From contig JAGLOF010000033.1 of the NCBI GenBank assembly GCA_023139105.1, forward strand, positions 1 through 42,375: 42,375 nucleotides of DNA, written 5' to 3'. A model generated the notes under the pieces. The model searched no databases. It was given only the letters and a program-made list of their open reading frames with translations, and had not been told where the DNA came from. The stretch comes from a bacterium (GTDB lineage: Bacteria; Zhuqueibacterota; QNDG01; JAGLOF01). Position numbers and translations under genes: made by a program. This document shows positions 25,801 to 32,489 of this stretch, one piece after another (positions within the stretch are counted from its first letter, which is position 1; each line of letters begins with the position of its first letter).

Positions 25801-25926
25801 TTCCAATCAGGAATATGCGGAGCTAAATTATTGTTTAGTTTTGGTTCCTCATTTAGAAATACAAGAGGAATTTGGAAAATTTGAGAAGTACGAGTTTATT
25901 TCAGTTTGTTGCTGGAAAAGAAGTAT
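25801..25926 (+). pseudogene. Unidentified coding relic downstream of coiled coil 1
   Basis: One frame reads without a start codon: NQEYAELNYCLVLVPHLEIQ and then EEFGKFEKYEF, running into a Wzi-tail relic. It looks like the 3' end of a lost gene; no family was recognised. Confidence 0.3.
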
Positions 25927-26002
25927 TCAACCTGAAAGGTGCCACTGACACATAAACAGACATGGGATGGAGATGTAGTAGTTGACGTATGATATTGGGG
26001 GC
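25927..26002 (+). pseudogene. Wzi-tail relic before repeat D
   Basis: Short matches to the tail family: AACCTGAAAGGTGCC, then GGGATGGAGATGTAGTAGTTG and GACGTATGATATTGGGGGCTGG. Several deletions have broken the frame. Confidence 0.5.
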
Positions 26003-26041
26003 TGGCTGCAGTGAACAAAAGGGAAAAAGATATAGAGATTA

Positions 26042-26151
26042 GCAACTAACAAGACTAACAATAGAGAAAAAGATTATTTGTAAGAAACAAGAGATATAGA
26101 ACGAATGAAAATGATTTACAGAATCTCTTAATTGTTAGTTTTGTTAGTTGT
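26042..26151 (+). repeat. Palindromic array repeat, copy D (divergent, with compensatory changes)
   Basis: The left arm is GCAACTAACAAGACTAACAA and the right arm is TTGTTAGTTTTGTTAGTTG. Relative to the other copies, CGAAC has become CTAAC twice on the left and GTTCG has become GTTAG twice on the right, so base pairing is kept. The middle is shortened and largely rewritten. Confidence 0.8.
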
Positions 26152-26183
26152 TAAATTTTTTGTTCTTGCAACATTGATTTGCA

Positions 26184-26330
26184 ATACCAGCCTCCCATTC
26201 ACTGGGATGTGCGGGGGCATTTCCCATCACCCGTGACAATGCCTTAAATGTCAAAGGTGCTTCCCGACGAGACACGGCATGGTGTATTGGTTTCTGGTGG
26301 GATGGGGATGTGAAGATTGATAAAAAGTTT
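26184..26330 (+). pseudogene. Wzi-tail relic after repeat D
   Basis: Reads as CAATACCAGCCTCCCATTCA, CTGGGATGTGCGGGGGCATT, GACAATGCCTTAAATGTCAA and TGGTTTCTGGTGGGATGGGG, ending GATGTGAAGATTG. This is the same tail as at 23571-23831 with small deletions, but ending in the alternative 3' sequence (DVKI) in place of DIVV. Confidence 0.65.
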
Positions 26331-26385
26331 TTAGTGTGATGTTAAAAAAACTTGCATCTAAGAAGTAAAATTTGCAAATTATTAA

Positions 26386-26631
26386 ATGAGTAAAAATTAT
26401 AAATACACAAAATATTTCGAAAACGAAGTTTTACGAAAACGTCCTTATCTGAAAAAAAAGTGGTGCATTGAAGTTGTTAAAAATCCTGAGAAAGTTGAAA
26501 GTCAGGAAGGGAATAGATATAGATATTGGGGAAGAGTTAAAGAATTAGATGACAGGTATTTGCGTGTTGTCACCCTCGAAGACAAAGTAACAATACATAA
26601 TGCTTTCCCTGATAGGAGATTTAAATTATGA
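26386..26631 (+). CDS. Small protein paired with DUF2283 (possible toxin)
   Basis: This 81-residue basic protein reads YTKYFENEVLRKRPYLKKKW, then CIEVVKNPEKV, and YWGRVKELDDRYLRVVTLED followed by HNAFPDRRF. I know this pattern as a widespread small protein found next to DUF2283; the fold may be DUF4258/RelE-like, but I cannot name the family with certainty. It overlaps the DUF2283 gene as ATGA. Pair structure, size and the array context suggest a toxin-antitoxin module. No strong ribosome site is seen ahead of the ATG. Confidence 0.7.
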   Translation: MSKNYKYTKYFENEVLRKRPYLKKKWCIEVVKNPEKVESQEGNRYRYWGRVKELDDRYLRVVTLEDKVTIHNAFPDRRFKL

Positions 26632-26846
26632 AGTTAAACTATTATAAAGATACCGATTCTTTGTATCTGGACCTCTCGTCAAAAACCAGCATAGATTCGG
26701 TTGAAGTTTCCGAGGGGGTTGTCATCGATTATGATGAACAAGGTAATGTTGTTGGTATTGATATTGATAATGCCAGTATTAAACTTGATTTAACTGAATT
26801 GATAATAAACAGGATTCCTGTAATTAGTCATAAAATATCAGCTTAA
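26628..26846 (+). CDS. DUF2283 family protein (possible antitoxin)
   Basis: This 72-residue protein is a clear DUF2283: NYYKDTDSLYLDLSS at the start, VVIDYDEQGNVVGIDIDNAS in the middle. It is a small beta-rich fold of unknown biochemical role, often encoded with a small basic partner like the one directly upstream, whose stop it overlaps. Wzi-tail debris and repeat E follow immediately after the stop. Confidence 0.8.
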   Translation: MKLNYYKDTDSLYLDLSSKTSIDSVEVSEGVVIDYDEQGNVVGIDIDNASIKLDLTELIINRIPVISHKISA

Positions 26847-26852
26847 AGTGAC

Positions 26853-26920
26853 CAGCCACAGCATGGCGTATTGGTTTCTGGTGGGATGGGGATATGGTAG
26901 TTGACGTATAATATTGGGGG
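26853..26920 (+). pseudogene. Wzi-tail relic before repeat E
   Basis: ATGGCGTATTGGTTTCTGGT then GGGATGGGGATATGGTAGTT matches the end of the tail family; only the last 20 or so codons remain. Confidence 0.55.
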
Positions 26921-26923
26921 CTG

Positions 26924-27095
26924 GCAGCGAACAAGAGAGAAAAAGATTTAGAGATTAGCAACGAACAAGACTAACAAAACGAACAAAAAATAAATTAGAA
27001 TGAAGCAGTAAACAAGACGAACAGGAATGAGATAGGAAAAAGGGTAAAATTGCTTTTTTTGTCTATATGTTTTAATTGTTCGTTTTGTTCGTTGC
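26924..27095 (+). repeat. Palindromic array repeat, copy E
   Basis: The outer left arm GCAGCGAACAAGAGAG starts at 26924, the inner arm GCAACGAACAAGACTAAC at 26958, and the right arm GTTCGTTTTGTTCGTTGC ends at 27095. The 3' flank GTTCTTGCAACATTGA is shared with copies D, G and H. Confidence 0.85.
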
Positions 27096-27246
27096 TAAAT
27101 CCTTGTTCTTGCAACATTGAAAAAATAGCAAGAATCGATTTATTTACGAATACATCCGATTTGTGAATATAAAAATGTTGATTTTATAGAAAATTATTTG
27201 CATACTATAAAAGTAAGTTGATTTTCTGTAATCAGCAGAGGCCTAT

Positions 27247-27654
27247 ATGGAAATTATAGCAATTGAAAAGCCATTACGCGAAAAACTTGGAGATGCCGGT
27301 ACAGATTCGTTGATTCATCTTCTCAACCAATCTCAGAAAGAGCAGAAAATAGATATTCTTGAGTTTGTTGAAGAGAAGTTTGAACGGAGATTGACTGAGG
27401 AGATAGGCAAAGCCAGAGTTGACCTTGGCCAGGAAGTTGGGAAAGTACGAATCGACCTGGGTCAGGAAATTGGGAAAGTACGAATCGACCTGGGTCAGGA
27501 AATTAGCAAAGTTGATCAGAGGCTCTCAGATGTTGAGGGTAGGCTGCTTGCCAAAATGTCTGAATCCAAATCAGATATGATTAAATGGATGTTTATCTTC
27601 TGGATCGGGCAGGTAGCTGTTATACTTGGTGTTCTTTTTGCATTTTTTAAATAG
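27247..27654 (+). CDS. Hendecad coiled-coil protein with C-terminal membrane helix, copy 2
   Basis: This 135-residue protein is nearly identical to copy 1 outside the coil. It has three 11-residue units: ARVDLGQEVGK (27412-27444), VRIDLGQEIGK (27445-27477) and VRIDLGQEISK (27478-27510). The last two are almost identical at DNA level, a sign of recent duplication. The membrane helix and downstream terminator match copy 1. It sits between the DUF2283 pair and HipBA. Confidence 0.75.
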   Translation: MEIIAIEKPLREKLGDAGTDSLIHLLNQSQKEQKIDILEFVEEKFERRLTEEIGKARVDLGQEVGKVRIDLGQEIGKVRIDLGQEISKVDQRLSDVEGRLLAKMSESKSDMIKWMFIFWIGQVAVILGVLFAFFK

Positions 27655-27735
27655 TTGACGGATTATTTATAACTCTCTCAGGTTTACAAACATATTATTT
27701 ATAATGTTTTTGCGTTACAATCTCACCCCAGAGAG

Positions 27736-27772
27736 TCCCCGGTATAGCAGTATCTGCCGGGGATTATTTTTT
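27736..27772 (+). terminator. Intrinsic terminator of coiled-coil gene 2
   Basis: Same stem as copy 1: TCCCCGGTA and TGCCGGGGA with the loop TAGCAGTATC, followed by TTATTTTTT. Confidence 0.75.
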
Positions 27773-27774
27773 GA

Positions 27775-27802
27775 AATGGTAGTTGACGTATGATATTGTG
27801 GA
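27775..27802 (+). pseudogene. Minimal Wzi-tail remnant before repeat F
   Basis: Only TGGTAGTTGACGTATGATAT remains, joined directly to the terminator of coiled-coil gene 2. Confidence 0.4.
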
Positions 27803-27805
27803 CAG

Positions 27806-27979
27806 GCAGCGAACAAGAGAGAAAAAGAAATAGAGATTGGCAACGAACAAGACGAACAAAACGAACAAAAAATAAATTGGAATGACGCAGTAAACAAGAC
27901 GAACAGGAAATGATATAAAGGAAAAAGGGTGAAATACTTTTTTTATTTATATGTTTTAATTGTTCGTCTTGTTCGTTGC
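27806..27979 (+). repeat. Palindromic array repeat, copy F
   Basis: The left arm GCAACGAACAAGACGAAC (from 27840) is perfectly complementary to the right arm GTTCGTCTTGTTCGTTGC (ending 27979). This copy has C in the right arm where most have T, turning a G-T wobble into a G-C pair. The outer arm GCAGCGAACAAGAGAG is at 27806. Confidence 0.85.
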
Positions 27980-28046
27980 AAAATGCTTTATCGATAAAGG
28001 CCGGAAATTCAATATTTTAATACTGTATTGCGTAAATATTTGTTAA

Positions 28047-28094
28047 CATTAAGCACTTGATTTTGTCTTAATGATAATATATATTTACATTAAG
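28047..28094 (+). promoter_or_regulatory. hipBA promoter with three HipB-like half-sites
   Basis: CATTAAG (28047-28053), its reverse complement CTTAATG (28067-28073) and CATTAAG again (28088-28094) are spaced 20 and 21 bases apart, two helical turns. They bracket a promoter TTGATT (28057-28062), 17 bases, TATATT (28080-28085). Autorepression by the HTH antitoxin is the natural reading. Confidence 0.6.
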
Positions 28095-28112
28095 GATAAA
28101 GATGGAGGTTTT

Positions 28113-28451
28113 ATGGCATACACTTTGATGACAGACGAGGAGATACTGCATGATCTGGCCCGGAAGGTAGATCTGTTGCGTCGCAATAAAAATATTAAAG
28201 ACACAGAATTGGTGGCTCAGGGGGGCACAAACAGAGTGGTACTCAATAAGTTCCGGAAGGGTCAGGGGGGGATAAGTCTGAGAACCTTTATCCGTATACT
28301 CAGAGGTCTGGGTGAGCTGGATAGGCTGGAGACATGTTTCAGGCAGCCCTTGCAATATAGCCCCACAGGTAAAAACAATCAAGTACCGGTCAAAAGAGTC
28401 AGGGATAAGAAAAACAAACCCACGAAGTTTGTTTGGGGTGAGGATCAATGA
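28113..28451 (+). CDS. hipB: HipB-like HTH antitoxin
   Basis: This 112-residue XRE-type helix-turn-helix protein has the HTH in KDTELVAQGGTNRVVLNKFR and GGISLRTFIRILRGLG, and a charged C-terminal tail ending KFVWGEDQ. It binds the HipA kinase and represses the operon. ATG 28113 is chosen for the GGAGG six bases upstream; a longer frame from 28071 would start inside the operator. Its stop overlaps hipA as ATGA. Confidence 0.88.
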   Translation: MAYTLMTDEEILHDLARKVDLLRRNKNIKDTELVAQGGTNRVVLNKFRKGQGGISLRTFIRILRGLGELDRLETCFRQPLQYSPTGKNNQVPVKRVRDKKNKPTKFVWGEDQ

Positions 28452-29761
28452 GCGAACTTGTAGAGGTGAGGCTATGGGGGACAACCATAGGCTATCTGGG
28501 CTATTCCCCAGGTCAACGCAAAATAGCCACATTTGAGTATGATGATGCGTTTACGCCTTCAGGTGTTGCTGTTTCACCCATCGCAATGAAATACCCTCCT
28601 CCCATTCATTCATTTGACAATATTAGTGAAAGAACCTTCAAAGGTTTACCAGGCGTATTTGCAGACTCATTGCCAGATAAATTCGGCAATCAACTGATTG
28701 ACCTTTATATGGCAGAAAAGAACATACCCACTGAAGAAATAACAGCCCTTGACCGGCTGCTGTATGTGGGAGCCCGGGGAATGGGGGCTCTGGAATATGA
28801 ACCTGCAAGAGATTTTGACTTGGATAACAATCGTGACACGGTCATTGATGTGCACTTGTTGTCTGAACTGGCAGAACTTGTCATGTCCAGACAGGAGGAC
28901 AAAAGAGAGCAGCTCTTTAACGCAGAGACAAGAAGCAAAACCCTCAGGCTGATTCGTATTGGCTCAAGTGCCGGTGGCGCAAGATCAAAGGCGCTTGTGG
29001 CCAGGTCGTCAGATGGCCAACTCTATGACGGCACGGTAGATCATGGCAGTCAATACACATATTGGATGTTGAAGTTTGATATCGAAAGTAATGCAGATCG
29101 GGATGGCAACGACCCCAAGGGTATGACAAAAGTGGAGTATATCTATAGTTTGATTGCTAGGAATTGTGGTATAAAAATGCCAAGAACAGACTACATTGAA
29201 GATGGCAATGAATTTCATTTTTTAATTGAGCGCTTCGATAGAGTGAAAAATGGTGTGAAATTGGAAAAACGGCATTATGCTTCCTGGGCTGGCCTGGCCC
29301 ATGCCGATAGAGACACCACCGGTATGTATTCTTATGAAGAGCTGATCTTGCTGGCAAGACAAATGGGACTGGGGCAGGACACAGTGACAGAGTTATTCCG
29401 TCGGGCAATTTTCAATGTCATAGGGCGAAATCAAGATGATCATACCAAAAATTTTGGATTTCTGATGAACAAGTCAGGTAAGTGGCGTCTTTCACCGGCA
29501 TTTGATATGACATATTCTTTTGATCCCATTGGCAAGTGGACTAAAGTGCATCAAATTCGCCTTAATAAGAAGCAGGATGATTTTGAAAGAAAAGACCTGT
29601 TGCAATTTGCTCGTTATTGCAATCTGGAGGAAAAAAAGGCCGTTGAGATAATTAACGGAACGCTTGATGGGTATTCAAGTTTTATGGATTATGCTAAAGA
29701 TTACAATGTCAATAAGGACTTGTCAAAGGTAATCAATAAAAGCTTACGGTTGAAGCTATAA
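28448..29761 (+). CDS. hipA: HipA serine/threonine kinase toxin
   Basis: This full-length HipA has 437 residues. Its N-terminal domain (about 1-110) has LWGTTIGYLGYSPG. The Gly-rich loop SSAGGARSKA is at 173-182, and its serines include the likely autophosphorylation site. The catalytic motif NQDDHTKN is at 328-335, and the metal-binding Asp is in DMTYS at 353. HipA phosphorylates glutamyl-tRNA synthetase in Escherichia coli and thereby arrests growth; the target here is not known. Everything needed for activity appears intact. It is enclosed by repeats F and G as one cassette. Confidence 0.92.
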   Translation: MSELVEVRLWGTTIGYLGYSPGQRKIATFEYDDAFTPSGVAVSPIAMKYPPPIHSFDNISERTFKGLPGVFADSLPDKFGNQLIDLYMAEKNIPTEEITALDRLLYVGARGMGALEYEPARDFDLDNNRDTVIDVHLLSELAELVMSRQEDKREQLFNAETRSKTLRLIRIGSSAGGARSKALVARSSDGQLYDGTVDHGSQYTYWMLKFDIESNADRDGNDPKGMTKVEYIYSLIARNCGIKMPRTDYIEDGNEFHFLIERFDRVKNGVKLEKRHYASWAGLAHADRDTTGMYSYEELILLARQMGLGQDTVTELFRRAIFNVIGRNQDDHTKNFGFLMNKSGKWRLSPAFDMTYSFDPIGKWTKVHQIRLNKKQDDFERKDLLQFARYCNLEEKKAVEIINGTLDGYSSFMDYAKDYNVNKDLSKVINKSLRLKL

Positions 29762-29870
29762 AGAAAACCGCATGAATAAATGGATTTTCATAACAGCGGT
29801 CTGAACATCGAGCCCTTTGTGATTACCATTTTTTCTTTATACCGAATTGGAAATATTGATATATAGATTA

Positions 29871-30014
29871 GCAACGAACAAGACGAACAAAACGAACAAA
29901 AAATTAATTGGAATGAAGCAGTATGCAAGATGAACAGGAAATGATATAAAGAAAAAAAGGGTGAGATATTTTTTATATGTTTTAATTGTTCGTTTTGTTC
30001 GTTTTGTTAGTTGC
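29871..30014 (+). repeat. Palindromic array repeat, copy G
   Basis: The left arm GCAACGAACAAGACGAACAA starts at 29871. The right arm has an extra 9-base unit (GTTCGTTTTGTTCGTTTTGTTAGTTGC, in two parts) and ends at 30014. The 3' flank GTTCTTGCAACATTGATAAA runs directly into the coiled-coil 3 upstream block. Only a trace of tail sequence precedes it. Confidence 0.85.
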
Positions 30015-30165
30015 AAAATTTTTGTTCTTGCAACATTGATAAAATAGCAAGAATCGATTTATTTACGAATACATCCGATTTGTGAATATATAAATGTTGA
30101 TTTTATAGAAAATAATTTGCATACTATACTTATAAGTTATTTTTCTGTAACCAGCAGAGGCCTAT

Positions 30166-30573
30166 ATGGAAATCATAGCAATAGAAAAACCATTACGCGA
30201 AAAACTTGGAGATGCCGGTACAGATTCGTTGATTCATCTTCTCAACCAATCTCAGAAAGAGCAGAAAATAGATATTCTTGAGTTTGTTGAAGAGAAGTTT
30301 GAACGGAGATTGACTGAGGAGATAGGCAAAGCCAGAGTTGACCTTGGCCAGGAAGTTGGGAAAGTTAGAATCGACCTTGGTCAGGAGATTAACAAAGTTA
30401 GAATCGACCTTGGTCAGGAAATTAACAAAGTTGATCAGAGGCTCTCAGATGTTGAGGGTAGGCTGCTTGCAAAAATATCTGAATCCAAATCAGATATGAT
30501 TAAATGGATGTTTATCTTCTGGATCGGGCAGGTAGCTGTTATACTTGGTGTTCTTTTTGCATTTTTTAAATAA
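30166..30573 (+). CDS. Hendecad coiled-coil protein with C-terminal membrane helix, copy 3
   Basis: This 135-residue protein is nearly identical to copies 1 and 2 outside the coil. Its units are ARVDLGQEVGK (30331-30363) and two VRIDLGQEINK (30364-30429). The repeated pair differs in codons from the repeated pair of copy 2 but the two units inside this gene match each other, so units are homogenised within each gene. The flanking promoter-like block and terminator are conserved. It separates HipBA from the MNT/HEPN pair. Confidence 0.75.
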   Translation: MEIIAIEKPLREKLGDAGTDSLIHLLNQSQKEQKIDILEFVEEKFERRLTEEIGKARVDLGQEVGKVRIDLGQEINKVRIDLGQEINKVDQRLSDVEGRLLAKISESKSDMIKWMFIFWIGQVAVILGVLFAFFK

Positions 30574-30653
30574 TTGATGGATTGTTTATAACTCTCTCAG
30601 GTTTACAAACATATGGTTTATAATGTTTTGCGTCACAATCTCACCCCAGAGAG

Positions 30654-30690
30654 TCCCCGGTATAGCAGCATCTGCCGGGGATTATTTTTT
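30654..30690 (+). terminator. Intrinsic terminator of coiled-coil gene 3
   Basis: TCCCCGGTA and TGCCGGGGA around the loop TAGCAGCATC, followed by TTATTTTTTT. Confidence 0.75.
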
Positions 30691-30693
30691 TAA

Positions 30694-30765
30694 TCAAGAG
30701 ATTACTTTGAGCCAGTCGTGTTTTTTCTGGCTGGCACCCAGAACATAATAAGATTTAAGTTTTTG
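30694..30765 (-). pseudogene. Minus-strand C-terminal coding relic
   Basis: The minus strand reads KLKSYYVLGASQKKHDWLK then VIS and a stop, with no start nearby. A similar reading (RKHWLQKITQVT, stop) occurs at 31371-31410, also on the minus strand. They look like ends of the same lost gene; family unknown. Confidence 0.3.
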
Positions 30766-30833
30766 TTTTTTGTTCTTCTTGCGTTTCTTGTGTAATTGAC
30801 GAGCTGAATATGACACAGCAGCAAAGAGGCAAT

Positions 30834-30928
30834 ACTTTTAACGACAAAGGTGCTTCACAACGAGATACCGCCTGGCGTATTGGTTTCTGGTTGGACGGGG
30901 ATATAGTAGTTGACGTATGATATTTGGA
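30834..30928 (+). pseudogene. Wzi-tail relic before repeat H
   Basis: One frame reads NDKGASQRDTAWRIGFWLDG and then DIVVDV with a stop, matching the last 26 residues of the fragment at 23571-23831. Confidence 0.6.
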
Positions 30929-30932
30929 ACTG

Positions 30933-31112
30933 GCAACGAACAAGAGAGGAAAAGATATAGAAATTTGCAACGAACAAGACTAACAAGACTAACAAAACGA
31001 ACAAAAAATAAATTGGAATGAAGCAGCAAACAAGATGAACAGGAAATGATATAAAGAAAAAAGGGTATATTTTTTTATTTATATGTTTTTAATTGTTCGT
31101 TTTGTTCGCTGC
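30933..31112 (+). repeat. Palindromic array repeat, copy H
   Basis: The outer arm GCAACGAACAAGAGAG is at 30933, the inner left arm GCAACGAACAAGACTAAC at 30967, and the right arm GTTCGTTTTGTTCGCTGC ends at 31112. A single unpaired change (GCTGC for GTTGC) is seen. Confidence 0.85.
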
Positions 31113-31129
31113 TATTTTTTTGTTCTTGC

Positions 31130-31258
31130 AACATCAGCCCTCTATTCACTGGGGTTTGCAGGGACAATGCCGTTAATGTCAAAGGTGCTTCTCAAACAGA
31201 TACTACATGGCGCATCGACTTCTGGTGGGATGGAGATGTGAAGATTGCTTTAAAGTAA
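31130..31258 (+). pseudogene. Wzi-tail relic after repeat H with intact C-terminus
   Basis: The sequence reads PSIHWGLQGQ, then VKGASQTDTTWRIDFWWDGD and VKIALK before a stop. The ending VKIALK probably shows the original C-terminus of the tail family, whereas copies preceding a repeat end in IVVDV or IVVGL because the repeat joins at GGGGAT. Confidence 0.6.
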
Positions 31259-31452
31259 GAAAAAGAGCTTTAAAAGATCACCGCAAGGGCGCGTAAAGAA
31301 TACGCGGCGCAAAGGAATCGCAAAGAACGTAAAGAAGAGCCAGAGTATAATAAAAGCTATGATTTTGTTTTTATGTTACTTGCGTAATCTTCTGAAGCCA
31401 GTGTTTTCTTGTTGACAATTAGGAATAATTTGATAACATTGAGCATATGGTG
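31259..31452. other. Intergenic region upstream of the MNT/HEPN pair
   Basis: It contains AAAAGATCACCGCAAGGGCG, similar to the flank of the relic after repeat B (24255-24285), then CGCAAAGAACGTAAAG-type purine-rich repeats of the kind common between genes, and the minus-strand relic at 31371-31410. No gene is seen. Confidence 0.4.
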
Positions 31453-31483
31453 TTGAAGAGTTTAGATCTATGTGTACTATAAT
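31453..31483 (+). promoter_or_regulatory. Candidate promoter of the MNT/HEPN operon
   Basis: TTGAAG and TATAAT lie 19 bases apart, the -10 being perfect, 16 bases upstream of the start codon. Confidence 0.4.
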
Positions 31484-31499
31484 AATTTAATGGTGAGCT

Positions 31500-31829
31500 A
31501 TGAATATCAATGAAACCTCAAATATGCATATTATGGCCGATCTAGTTGATAAATTGAGAGTAAACTATAACCCTGATCTGGTAGTACTGTTTGGTTCCAG
31601 AGCAGGTTTAAATTTTGATGAAGATAGCGACATAGATTTGTTAATCGTTAAGAATACAAAAAAAAGGCCGTTATGGCGTAGAATTGAAGTCAGGAAAGTT
31701 TTAGCAACAGATAAGGCTTTAGATGTAGTTGTATACACACCTGATGAATTTAAGAGTCTGAAAAAATCAAGAAGCGCCTTTATTGAAGATGTCCTGGACA
31801 AAGGGATAGTTCTATATGAAAGAAAATAA
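31500..31829 (+). CDS. MNT-type minimal nucleotidyltransferase (antitoxin)
   Basis: This 109-residue protein has the nucleotidyltransferase signature LFGSRAG (30-36) and SDIDLLIV with D44 and D46, and the third acidic residue is D75 in ALDVVVY. In characterised MNT/HEPN pairs the enzyme inactivates its HEPN ribonuclease partner by adding AMP. The motif is complete, so activity is plausible. It overlaps the HEPN gene by 14 bases. GGTGAG precedes the start. Confidence 0.88.
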   Translation: MNINETSNMHIMADLVDKLRVNYNPDLVVLFGSRAGLNFDEDSDIDLLIVKNTKKRPLWRRIEVRKVLATDKALDVVVYTPDEFKSLKKSRSAFIEDVLDKGIVLYERK

Positions 31830-32217
31830 TGTATATAGAAAAATTACCCAAAAGTGGTTGGATTTTGCAATTGAAGACTATGAATTAGTTGTTTATTTAT
31901 CGGACAAAAATAAAAGGTTTAACAGATCCATTTGTTTTCATGCACAGCAATTTGTTGAGAAGATATTGAAGGGTGTTCTGGATGGTGAAGGTATTCTTCC
32001 ACCAAGGATTCATGATATTAACGCCCTTATTAAACGAGTAGAAAAGTTGAATATTAAAGTCCCACTTACAGAAAATCAAACATTGTTTTTGTCTTCTATT
32101 TATATTGATACGCGCTACCCTCCTGATGTTGGGTTATTACCAGGAGGTGAGCCACTGCAAACAGATGTTGAAATTGCAATCAAGGCTGTAAAAAAAATAA
32201 AAAAGTGGATTGACTGA
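31816..32217 (+). CDS. HEPN domain protein (toxin of the MNT/HEPN pair)
   Basis: This 133-residue all-helical HEPN protein has RSICFHAQQFVEKILKGVL at 37-55 and PPRIHDINALI at 62-72. R37-x4-H42 fits the Rx4-6H ribonuclease motif, although in this subfamily the QQ-x-x-EK block is also a structural signature, so the active site is inferred. Translation is coupled to the MNT gene through the 14-base overlap. It is the last cassette of the array; a Wzi-tail relic and repeat I follow. Confidence 0.85.
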   Translation: MKENNVYRKITQKWLDFAIEDYELVVYLSDKNKRFNRSICFHAQQFVEKILKGVLDGEGILPPRIHDINALIKRVEKLNIKVPLTENQTLFLSSIYIDTRYPPDVGLLPGGEPLQTDVEIAIKAVKKIKKWID

Positions 32218-32224
32218 TTCTTTC

Positions 32225-32475
32225 CAGGATATACCATGGGATGATTATACAATAGAACATGGTTACAGTCGAACCCTTCTCCACAGGCGTAGTTGAAACA
32301 CAGAAATCATAATAAATTGAATTAAAATACCAGCCCTCCGTGTACTGGGGTGTGCAGGGGCATTTCCAGTCCATCACCTGTGACAATGCCTTTAATGTCA
32401 AAGGCGCCTCCCAAACTGATACATCCTGGAGAGTTGGTTTCTGGTGGGACGTGGGTATAGTAGTTGACGTATTAT
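32225..32475 (+). pseudogene. Wzi-like C-terminal fragment before repeat I
   Basis: In broken frames it reads TPWDDYTIEHGYS, STGVVETQK, YQPSVYWGVQG, DNAFNVKGASQTDTSWRVGF and then VVDVL. It is nearly as long as the fragment at 23571-23831 and carries a frameshift plus an in-frame stop after ETQKS. Confidence 0.65.
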
Positions 32476-32489
32476 GTTGGGAAGTGACA

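Noticed and set aside
28068-28532. 154-residue minus-strand open frame over hipB
   Set aside because: It covers the hipBA promoter and hipB coding sequence in antisense and has no protein signature.
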